Positions 57,501 to 64,000 of a stretch of 64,000 nt of DNA are shown here, in pieces. Source of the stretch: Micrococcales bacterium KH10 (GTDB lineage: Bacteria > Actinomycetota > Actinomycetes > Actinomycetales > Cellulomonadaceae). Numbering within the stretch: the first letter of the stretch is position 1; each line of letters starts with the position of its first letter. The position numbers and the translations under genes were made by a program. The notes under the pieces were generated by a model. That model was not told the DNA's origin and searched no databases. It was given only the letters and a program-made list of their open reading frames with translations. The stretch is from the NCBI GenBank assembly GCA_900188465.1, contig FZPE01000001.1, positions 868,001 through 932,000 of the forward strand. The letters run 5' to 3'.

Positions 57501-59483
57501 GATCGGTGTGATGGCGCCGGAATAACCGGTCTGAGGCGCAAACGCAATCTGGCCGTTGGCCGGGTTGAGCGTCCAGGTTCCTTCGCCCGCCACTGTCTGT
57601 GTTGTGCCACCCGGAGTGTCTGGGTTGGTCAGCGTAACGGTCAGTGTCGAAGACGAGCCTTCATCGATCAAGTCGGCAATCGGGTCGAAGTTGACTGAAG
57701 CGCCCTGTGCAGCGGACTTTGTCTGATCACCTGCGCTAGGCGGCATCAGGATCGAGAGTGTGCCATCAGCGGTGTGATCGTTGCTGTCGGTCACACGGTA
57801 GTCGATGGACGGCACTGGGCCGCGGTAGTTCGCATCAGCAACATAGGTGGTCTGCCCCGTGCTCGGGTTAATCGTCCACACACCACCGTGAGCATCGGTG
57901 TAAGTGTTCGAAGCAATCGGATCGCCCGTAGTCGGATGCAACAGCGTGTAACCCGTGATGCTGCCCGAGCCAGGAACTGTCTCAAGGTCACTGGAAGCAA
58001 ATGTTGCAGTGTCACCTGGCGAAACGGTCTTTGACTCGTTACCGGTTTCTGGACGGTACTGCACAGTCAGTGTGCCGGTTCCAGTTTCCCAACCCTGGTC
58101 GGTCACCACATAGTCAATCGAGACTTCGGTGACGTCACCGGGGGTATGCGGTGTGTATGTCACCTCACCGGTGGCACGGTTAATCGTCCAGGTTCCTTCA
58201 GCGACCACCACAGTCGTTGCGCTAGTCGGATTGCCGTCCGCCGGGTCGACGAGTTGGTACGGCTCAGGCTGGAGGGGGACAACACCCTCCTCAACGAGGT
58301 CGGATAGATCAAAGCTGGCGGACTGACCCTGGTTACGCACCTCAGTTGCATCCGCAGCGGAAGGGCCACCCAGGATGCGCAGATCACTGATCAGGTGCGA
58401 ACCGGTCGCACCACCCGTGGACGAGGCGAAACCGAACTTGAACTGCGCTGGAAGATCTTCCGGCAATGCTTGTTCGTTGATGACTGTCTCATAGTTGGTG
58501 CCGGTACCGGTGAAGTCCACTTCAACGGTCACAGTCGGGTTCGGGTTCGGTGTGATGATGATTCGCACGTCACGCGCTGTCGCCTCAACATCAGCCACCG
58601 ACGGAACCACATCGTCGAGTTCTGCCCATAGTGATTTCTGACCCCAACTCGTCGGGGACGAACCAAATTGCCCATGGGTATCGAGTTTCTGGTTCGCAAT
58701 CAGGCAGTAGCCTTCGAGCGTTGTATTACCGACTGGGCCACGCAAACCAATCGAGTTGGTGTTCGCCAACGATGCCGGGTTCCAACCCTGTGTATCCCAA
58801 TACGTGTTGTTGGAGTCAGGTGACGTATCCGCCGTACAGGTCGTGCCACCGACGTGGGCGGGGTTCGCGTAGTTTCCGAAGGTGTCCAGTCCGATGCCGA
58901 GGTAACCACCCTCAATTCCAGGATCGTTCGATGCCACGCGACGGGCATATCCGAGCGACCCGCCAAGCGCTCCCACCGAGGTCAGGTTGGTCTGACCATC
59001 GACGAGGAAGAAACTGATACCGTCAGCAACGCGACGGAGCGCACCGTCACCCTGCGGCTGGCCGTACTGATACTGCTTGAAGTCAATGCGTAGACCTGCT
59101 GCGGCGTCAACGGCCGTGTTATAAAGCGCACCGCCGCGACGGTTATACCAGTTATCCGTCAACTGCAAGAAGCCTGTCTCGTCACCGCCAGCGACGGGAG
59201 TTCCCAACCCGGCATCTGCGGCCAAATCTCGGTCACATGCGTATGGGCCGCTCGTGGCATCTGTCAGACATGCGTCATCGAGGAGCTGCCATCCAGTGCC
59301 AGCAAGCGTGGACCGACGGAAGTTCTCTGCATGCAGGACGTTGGCGTCGTTCGCGGATGCCGTGGCAGGCGCCACCACCTGCCAGGCGAGCATCGTTGCA
59401 ATCAAGGCGAATACTGCAGCCAACGCTGCGGCAACCCGCAACGTCTGACTACGGTCAGCCTGCGCGGCTAACGTTCGAGTCAT
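54516..59483 (-). CDS. Giant cell-wall-anchored protein: L-type lectin-like head, 12 CshA-type repeats, LARTG
   Basis: 1655 aa. Signal peptide about 1-44. Residues about 45-373 form an L-type (legume) lectin-like jelly roll: [67 protein letters not shown]. Residues about 374-1591 are twelve repeats of about 100 aa, each with (G/E)GVW or GTW, [14 protein letters not shown] and [12 protein letters not shown], the CshA-type fibril consensus. An acidic Asp/Glu spacer then leads to LARTG (1622-1626), a hydrophobic helix and RRR: a sorting signal of the LAxTG kind used by class E sortases. A likely adhesin; ligand unknown. Its paralogue lies directly upstream on the same strand. Confidence 0.88.
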   Translation of the reverse strand: MTRTLAAQADRSQTLRVAAALAAVFALIATMLAWQVVAPATASANDANVLHAENFRRSTLAGTGWQLLDDACLTDATSGPYACDRDLAADAGLGTPVAGGDETGFLQLTDNWYNRRGGALYNTAVDAAAGLRIDFKQYQYGQPQGDGALRRVADGISFFLVDGQTNLTSVGALGGSLGYARRVASNDPGIEGGYLGIGLDTFGNYANPAHVGGTTCTADTSPDSNNTYWDTQGWNPASLANTNSIGLRGPVGNTTLEGYCLIANQKLDTHGQFGSSPTSWGQKSLWAELDDVVPSVADVEATARDVRIIITPNPNPTVTVEVDFTGTGTNYETVINEQALPEDLPAQFKFGFASSTGGATGSHLISDLRILGGPSAADATEVRNQGQSASFDLSDLVEEGVVPLQPEPYQLVDPADGNPTSATTVVVAEGTWTINRATGEVTYTPHTPGDVTEVSIDYVVTDQGWETGTGTLTVQYRPETGNESKTVSPGDTATFASSDLETVPGSGSITGYTLLHPTTGDPIASNTYTDAHGGVWTINPSTGQTTYVADANYRGPVPSIDYRVTDSNDHTADGTLSILMPPSAGDQTKSAAQGASVNFDPIADLIDEGSSSTLTVTLTNPDTPGGTTQTVAGEGTWTLNPANGQIAFAPQTGYSGAITPISYTVTDGNSLSDTGNLGVTYGPQTGDASETVEPGETATFAPSDLNTVPGSGSITGYTLLHPTTGDPIASNTYTDTHGGVWTINPTTGQTTYVADANYRGPVPSIDYRVTDANGQTADGTLSIVVGPAAGDQSVTITAGTPSATLIPIIVAGSDSNWTAELDDHDAGNPTTKTVPGEGVWVINPNTGQTVFTPEPGFTSQPTPVTYTVTDGNDLTDSGTLTVNINYPPVAPDDSVVVNPGETATLDPAITPGTSTDLSVALVGHDQNNPHRKTVPGQGVWEYHPGTGDFTFTPEQGFNGNPTPTDYTVTDANDLSDTGTLSVSVNVPPTAGDDTETVNTGETATLDPVITPGDDPDLDVSIDGHDQNNPHRKTVPGEGVWEYIPGTGEFTFTPDPALTGDPTPVTYTVTDGNDLSDSGNLTVHVNYPPVAPDDTEIVNPGETATLDPAITPGTSTNLTVVIDDAPGATPHELVVPGQGTWRYVPGSGNFTFTPEQGFTGNPDPITYTVTDGNDLSDTGTLNVLVNVPPTAGDDTETVNTGETATLDPIITPGNDPDLEVEIDGHDTGNPHRKTVPGEGVWEYIPGTGEFTFTPDPALTGDPTPVTYTVTDGNDLSDSGNLTVHVNYPPTAPDDSTTVNTGEEAVLTPPITPGTSTDLDIEIDGHDTGNPHRKMVPGEGVWTYDPDEEEFTFIPDPNLTGDPTPITYTVTDGNGLTDSGTLIVNVNYPPTGGDQTVTVNPGENATLDPVITPGTSTDLTVTLDGHDAGDPTTKTVPGEGVWTIDPDTGRTTFTPEPGFTDDPTPVTYTVTDGNDLTDSGTLTVRVNQPPTAIDQSKTTRPGTPVEFDPLEELTTPGTSTDLKVELLDPETGEPVPGNSVTIPGQGTWTVDPETGKVTFTPEEGFTGEAKLRYRVTDGNNLIDEAEFSVTVSAATDTGNEGDEDDPESDPEDNPDGDSGDEDELARTGATVTVTAIGALGLTLLGAGLVIVTRRRTA
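54712..58365 (-). repeat. Twelve coding repeats of about 300 bp (CshA-type domains)
   Basis: Repeats 5-11 are closest in DNA. Blocks 55681-55800 and 56281-56400 differ at only 2 of 120 bases, 600 bp apart. Repeats starting YPPVAPDD and VPPTAGDD alternate (units 6/7 and 8/9), showing that a two-domain unit was duplicated. Confidence 0.9.
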
Positions 59484-59752
59484 TCTCTCTCTAAACCTCT
59501 CGGGGGATCTGAAACTAGCGTCACCCGGTATGGGCGCATAGCTGTGTCACGGCAGCACCGGACAGGGACTATACCGGGGGCTAACCAGGTCAATGGTCGC
59601 AACCGCTCGTCTAGATTGTCAAGGGTGCAAATGCGCTTTATTAGGCTCATTATCGTTGTAATTGCAAGCCGCAGAGGTCCTCGACCACCTAGCCGTCAAC
59701 GATCGTTGTGAGTCCATGGCTCGTCGCATCGCACGAAAACGTAAAAAAACGG
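59484..59752 (-). other. Upstream region of the 12-repeat surface protein, no gene seen
   Basis: About 270 bp between the two surface-protein genes after the terminator at 59753-59798. Minus-strand TTGACA near 59614-59619 and TATAGT at 59568-59573 could be promoter parts, but spacing between them is not standard. AGAGAGAG precedes the start codon as ribosome site. Confidence 0.4.
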
Positions 59753-59798
59753 GCGATGGGGGTGTCGCCAGCTTCTCAGCTGGCGACACCCCCATCGC
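59753..59798 (-). terminator. Strong intrinsic terminator of the 5-repeat surface protein gene
   Basis: A 20-bp perfect stem (59753-59772 with 59779-59798, core GGGGGTGTCGCCAGC), loop TTCTCA, then CCGTTTTTTTACG on the minus strand. It isolates the two surface-protein genes from each other. Confidence 0.95.
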
Positions 59799-59854
59799 AG
59801 GTCGCGCTATCGCGAGTGGGCTATTACTGCGCAATGCTCACGATGTTGCTTCCG

Positions 59855-62764
59855 TCACACCTCTAGGCGTCGGCGGGTAATCACAATCAGACCAGCACCC
59901 AGCAGCAGCAAACCGAATGCTCCGATAGCCGTTGCCGTGATGGTCGCTCCGGTCCGTGCCAGTTCATCACGGTCACGACCATTGTTGCCTGAGTCTTCGT
60001 CGGAATCATCGTCAGCGTCGTCACGACCGTTGTCGGTGTCTTCAGAATCGTCGTCGCCAGCTCCAGAGTCGCTGGCGGGGATGGTCACCGACAGTTGAGC
60101 TTCGTCATACAGGTCGTTCCCGTCCGTCGCACGGTAACGCAGCGTGGCGGTACCGGTGAAGCCATCGGCCGGGGTGAAAGTGACCTTGCCGGTCGATGGG
60201 TCGACTGTCCAGGTTCCTTCACCTGGCACGGTGACCGAGTTGCCCGGTACCGGATCGCCCGTGCTCGGGTCGAGCAGTTCGATGCGGATGTTGCTGTCGG
60301 ATCCCGGCGTCACCAGGTCGACTGGCGGGTCGAAGTCAACGGGAGTTCCCGGTTGAGTGGTCTTCGACTGGTCGTTCGCCGTCGGTGGTGTGCGGGTGAG
60401 TACAGTCAAGGTACCCGAATCCGTCAGCCCGTTGCTGTCAGTAACCGTATAGGTCACTGGAGTCGGGTTATCGGTGAAGCCGGGCTCCGGGGTAAAGGTA
60501 GCCTGACCAGTGCCGGGATCAATGGTCCAAACGCCCTCACCGGGGACGGTCTTGCGGGTCGGGTCGCCCGGGTCCGATCCGTCCAGGGAGACCGTCGGGT
60601 TCGGGTCGGTGCCGGGGGTGATGACCGGATGCAGCGTAGCTGGGTCCCCTGGGTTGACTGTCACGGTCTGATCGCCGGCCTGTGGCGGCACGTTGTACTC
60701 CACGGTCAAGGTCGCTGTATCAAACAGGTCGTTCCCGTCGGTCGCACGGTACTGAATAGGTGCCGGGTTGTCAGTGAAACCGGGCTCTGGGGTAAAGGTG
60801 ATGACACCCGTTCCAGGCACGAGTGTCCAGGTGCCTTCACCAGGAACTGTCAACGTGTTCGGGTCGCCTGGGTCGGAGGACTCCAGCGTGATCGTGATGT
60901 CGGTGCTCGAACCGGTGTCGACGAGATCAGCGATCGGATCGAAACTGACCGCATCACCTGGGTTTCCGGCCTTGGTTTCATCCTCGGCGAGCGGGGGGAC
61001 GATGATCGACAACGTACCCGTTGCGGTTTCGTTGTTACCGTCAGTGACCCGATAGTCAATCGACGGCACCGGACCGCGGTAGGACTCGTGCGCCTGGTAA
61101 GTTGTCTCACCTGTGTTCGGGTTGATGGTCCATACGCCACCATGAGCATCCGTGTAAGTGGTTACCGGGTTTCCGGTACCAGGCTCCAGCAAGGTGTACG
61201 TGAGGTCGTTGGACGAGCCTGGAGTGACCAGATCATTCTCGACATCAAACGTACCGGTGGAACCCGGCTGCACGATCCGGATGTCGTCCGCAGCTTCGGG
61301 TCGGTAAATAACTGACAGTTCGCCATCCGCGGATTGACCGGTGGAGTCAGTGACCCGGTAATCGATTGGGGTGACGGGACCGGTGAAACCTGAAGATGGC
61401 ACGAATGTGACATCACCAGTGTTCGGGTTGATCGTCCAGGTTCCTTCACCTGGGACGTCAACGCTGGTGACCGGGTTACCGTTGTTCGGATCGATCAAGC
61501 GGTAGGCATCTGTGCCAGGAATCGGCGACGCGCCAGGCGTCACCAGGTCCGCGGCGGTAAAGTTCGCGGTTTCGCCCTGGTTGAGGGTTACCGTGTCATC
61601 TTCGGCACCGGGCGCATTCAGAATCGACAGGGACCCGATGAGGTGGCTACCGGTGTTGTTTCCGGTCGACGCCGAGAAGCCGAACTTGAATCCAGCTGCT
61701 GGGATCGGAGCTGGAACCGTCTCCGAGAGAATCTCTTCGTAGTTGTTTCCGGTGCCCGAGTAGTCAATCGAGACGGTCACGGTCGGGTGGTCACCTGGGT
61801 TGGCAACTGGCGATACCACGATACGAACCTTGCGGCCTGCGCTGATGATGTCGCTCTGAGTGGGAGTAACATGCAGGTCACCCGCCCACAATGACTTAGA
61901 ACCCCACGAGCCGGGAACATGCGGGCTAAATGTGTCGGCAACGGACCCATCGGATCCGATGGTGTCTAGCTTTTCGCGTGCCAGGAGGCAGTATCCGGTT
62001 GTTCCGTTACCCGGTCCGCGCAGTGAAATGTTGTTCGTGTACAGCGCGTTGGCGTTCTCAAGCGTGTTCCAACCGGAACCGGCATAGAGGCCCGCCGGTT
62101 CACTGCCTGGAGCTGGGCAGTCGGTCCCGCCGACGTGGCCCTGGTTGGCGAAGTTACCGAAAGTGTCAAGACCGACACCCAAGTATCCGTTGGCGATACC
62201 CGGCAGCACCGGGCTCTGGTCGCGTCGCGGACCGTATCCGAGCGAGCCACCGATAGGACCGGTTTCGGTTAAGTTCACGGCACCATCGACCAGGAAGAAA
62301 CCGATTCCATCGGCCGCACGACGGTCTTCACGGTTACGTGTCGGACCGTACTGGTACTGGGTGAATTCGATTGCGAGGCCTTGTGATGCCGCAATCGCCT
62401 CGTTGTAGACCACACCACCGTTGGTGTTGAGACGGTTATCGGTGAGCTGAAGGAATCCAGTGCCGTCACCACGCGCAACTGGCGTGCCGAAGCCGCGCGA
62501 CGTGTTCGTCGCAGTCGGGTCAGCATCACGGTCACAAGCCCACGGACCGGAGGTGGCGTCAGTGAGGCAGGCTGCGCCAAGTCGAATCCAGGCGGATTCG
62601 GCCGGTGTAGCATTGGCGAAACTCTCGTCAACTGCCGCGGCGTGTGAACTCGGCGACATGGCCACTTGCCAGGCCATCATCGTCATAATGAGAGCAAAGA
62701 CCGCCGCCAGAGCGGTGGCAGAACGGCGCGCCATTATGGTCGCCGTTGGGCGATTCTTCGACAT
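59855..62764 (-). CDS. Cell-wall-anchored protein: L-type lectin-like head, 5 CshA-type repeats, LARTG
   Basis: 969 aa, shorter paralogue of the 1655-aa neighbour. Signal peptide to about residue 43 (SSHAAA). The lectin-like head (about 45-384) shares [74 protein letters not shown]. Five repeats (about 385-896) match the CshA-type consensus. An acidic Asp/Glu/Asn/Arg spacer precedes LARTG (935-939), a hydrophobic helix and RRR. Ribosome site GAAAGG lies before the ATG. Transcribed separately because strong terminators flank it. Probably a surface glycan-binding protein; the ligand is not known. Confidence 0.88.
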   Translation of the reverse strand: MSKNRPTATIMARRSATALAAVFALIMTMMAWQVAMSPSSHAAAVDESFANATPAESAWIRLGAACLTDATSGPWACDRDADPTATNTSRGFGTPVARGDGTGFLQLTDNRLNTNGGVVYNEAIAASQGLAIEFTQYQYGPTRNREDRRAADGIGFFLVDGAVNLTETGPIGGSLGYGPRRDQSPVLPGIANGYLGVGLDTFGNFANQGHVGGTDCPAPGSEPAGLYAGSGWNTLENANALYTNNISLRGPGNGTTGYCLLAREKLDTIGSDGSVADTFSPHVPGSWGSKSLWAGDLHVTPTQSDIISAGRKVRIVVSPVANPGDHPTVTVSIDYSGTGNNYEEILSETVPAPIPAAGFKFGFSASTGNNTGSHLIGSLSILNAPGAEDDTVTLNQGETANFTAADLVTPGASPIPGTDAYRLIDPNNGNPVTSVDVPGEGTWTINPNTGDVTFVPSSGFTGPVTPIDYRVTDSTGQSADGELSVIYRPEAADDIRIVQPGSTGTFDVENDLVTPGSSNDLTYTLLEPGTGNPVTTYTDAHGGVWTINPNTGETTYQAHESYRGPVPSIDYRVTDGNNETATGTLSIIVPPLAEDETKAGNPGDAVSFDPIADLVDTGSSTDITITLESSDPGDPNTLTVPGEGTWTLVPGTGVITFTPEPGFTDNPAPIQYRATDGNDLFDTATLTVEYNVPPQAGDQTVTVNPGDPATLHPVITPGTDPNPTVSLDGSDPGDPTRKTVPGEGVWTIDPGTGQATFTPEPGFTDNPTPVTYTVTDSNGLTDSGTLTVLTRTPPTANDQSKTTQPGTPVDFDPPVDLVTPGSDSNIRIELLDPSTGDPVPGNSVTVPGEGTWTVDPSTGKVTFTPADGFTGTATLRYRATDGNDLYDEAQLSVTIPASDSGAGDDDSEDTDNGRDDADDDSDEDSGNNGRDRDELARTGATITATAIGAFGLLLLGAGLIVITRRRLEV

Positions 62765-62955
62765 GAACTAGCCTTTCGTACTTCTTAGAGGCGGATCAGG
62801 GCGCATGAGCCAGCAAACTGCACGGAGTCCACACAACGCCGAGTCTATGTTCCCAAAGGTCCTATTCCCTCGTCAAGACGTTCAGTCATCGTTGTCAGAA
62901 TCTACAAACTAGAGGGCTATTCGATCGTCGAACATGTTGGATATGACAACAAAAA

Positions 62956-62995
62956 TCAGTGAGGCCCGAACCCCAAGGGGTTCGGGCCTCACTGA
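62956..62995 (-). terminator. Intrinsic terminator of tuf
   Basis: 19-bp perfect stem (62956-62974 with 62977-62995, core GGCCCGAACCCC) around AA, then TTTTTGTTG on the minus strand, 22 bp after the tuf stop. Confidence 0.95.
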
Positions 62996-63017
62996 AAGAT
63001 CAACGCCTAACAGCGAA

Positions 63018-64000
63018 TCACTTGATGATCTTGGTCACACGACCGGAACCAACGGTGCGGCCACCCTCACGGATAGCGAAGCCGAGGCCCTCTTCCATAG
63101 CGATCGGCTGGATGAGCTGAACAGTCATCTCAGTGTTGTCGCCAGGAAGCACCATTTCCTTGTCAGCCGGCAGCTGGATAACGCCGGTGACGTCGGTGGT
63201 GCGGAAGTAGAACTGCGGACGGTAGTTCGAGAAGAACGGGTTGTGACGTCCACCCTCGTCCTTGTTCAGGATGTAGACCTGAGCTTCGAAGTCAGTGTGC
63301 GGGGTGATCGAACCAGGCTTGACAACAACCTGACCACGCTCGACCTCGTCACGCTTGATGCCGCGAAGCAGAAGACCGGTGTTGTCACCAGCCTGCGCCT
63401 GGTCCATCTGCTTGTGGAAGGTCTCGATACCGGTGACGGTGGTCTTCTGCGCTTCACGCAGACCGACGATCTCAACCTCGGAGTTGACGTCGAGAACACC
63501 GCGGTCGACCTTACCGGTGACAACGGTTCCACGACCGGTGATCGTGAAGACGTCTTCAATTGGCATCAAGAAGGGCTTGTCCAACTCGCGAACTGGGTCC
63601 GGGATGTTCTCGTCCACTGCGTCCATGAGCTTCTCGACCGAAGCCACCCATTCTGCATCGCCTTCGAGAGCCTTCAGACCGGAAACTGGCACAACTGGTG
63701 CCTCGCGGTCGAAGCCCTGCGACTCGAGGAGGTCACGGACCTCTTCTTCGACGAGCTCAAGCATGTCAGGGTCGTCGACCATGTCAGCCTTGTTGAGAGC
63801 GACGAGCAGGTAAGGAACACCAACCTGGCGAGCCAAGAGCACGTGCTCTTTGGTCTGTGCCATGACGGAGTCGGTTCCAGCGACCACGAGGATTGCGCCA
63901 TCCATCTGTGCCGCACCGGTGATCATGTTCTTGATGTAGTCGGCGTGGCCTGGAGCGTCAACGTGAGCGTAGTGACGCTTATCGGTCTCGTACTCGATGT
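63018..64000 (-). CDS. tuf: Elongation factor Tu, 5' part beyond the window edge
   Basis: GTPase that delivers aminoacyl-tRNA to the ribosome. About 327 C-terminal codons are visible, running through [15 protein letters not shown] (G3), [11 protein letters not shown] (G4), domain 2 [13 protein letters not shown] and domain 3 ending [16 protein letters not shown]. The frame stays open to position 64000, so the first 70 or so codons lie outside. rpsL-rpsG-fusA would be expected upstream. Confidence 0.98.
   Translation of the reverse strand, partial: IEYETDKRHYAHVDAPGHADYIKNMITGAAQMDGAILVVAGTDSVMAQTKEHVLLARQVGVPYLLVALNKADMVDDPDMLELVEEEVRDLLESQGFDREAPVVPVSGLKALEGDAEWVASVEKLMDAVDENIPDPVRELDKPFLMPIEDVFTITGRGTVVTGKVDRGVLDVNSEVEIVGLREAQKTTVTGIETFHKQMDQAQAGDNTGLLLRGIKRDEVERGQVVVKPGSITPHTDFEAQVYILNKDEGGRHNPFFSNYRPQFYFRTTDVTGVIQLPADKEMVLPGDNTEMTVQLIQPIAMEEGLGFAIREGGRTVGSGRVTKIIK

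Noticed and set aside
59484-59752. tRNA gene between the two surface-protein genes
   Set aside because: No cloverleaf, T-loop GTTCRA or CCA end was found in this stretch or in the other gene-free gaps examined.

Overview
The window looks like chromosome from a moderately high-GC actinobacterium, probably in the Micrococcales/Actinomycetales range. The evidence is the actinobacterial S10-spc-alpha ribosomal arrangement (no rpsD between rpsK and rpoA), a DtxR/IdeR-type iron box, DUF5709 and DUF6541 proteins, and LAxTG surface-sorting signals. A genus cannot be fixed from the sequence alone. The set of secreted beta-1,3-glucanases plus a secreted serine protease recalls yeast-lysing actinomycetes.

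Layout. 1-1.6 kb: start of a ferric-siderophore uptake operon (minus) behind an iron box. 1.8-4.2 kb: a SAM methyltransferase coupled to a YbdK-type carboxylate-amine ligase. 4.4-16.1 kb: a glucan-degrading cluster of three tandem GH81 endo-beta-1,3-glucanases and one GH64 glucanase, all secreted and all ending in very basic C-terminal modules. 16.2-17.4 kb: an unexplained run of small minus-strand ORFs joined by 4-bp start/stop overlaps. 17.5-19.4 kb: a secreted chymotrypsin-like protease and an ISL3 transposase remnant.

19.4-35.0 kb is housekeeping: t6A genes tsaD/tsaB/tsaE with rimI, split by a RutE-like reductase; alr, nnr, acpS; glmS, coaA, def, glmM; rpsI-rplM; trhO; a DUF5709 protein; truA. 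35.0-37.7 kb holds GC-rich tandem repeats, an orphan ORF and a large DUF6541 membrane protein. 37.9-54.0 kb is the ribosomal super-cluster, all on the minus strand from rpsJ to rplQ, with hairpins after rplN, rplO and rplQ. It includes secY, adk, map, infA and a 37-aa rpmJ.

54.5-62.8 kb: two paralogous cell-wall-anchored proteins (signal peptide, L-type lectin-like domain, 12 or 5 CshA-type repeats, LARTG sorting signal) sit between rpsJ and tuf, a junction usually occupied by nothing. The tuf gene runs off the right edge.

How it fits together (inference): the glucanases and protease would open fungal or yeast walls, the lectin-headed proteins could bind glycans on a surface, and the iron uptake genes would scavenge iron. 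The rest is core translation, wall-precursor and cofactor metabolism. Start codons were moved inward wherever the family length, a ribosome binding site or an overlapping upstream stop supported it.
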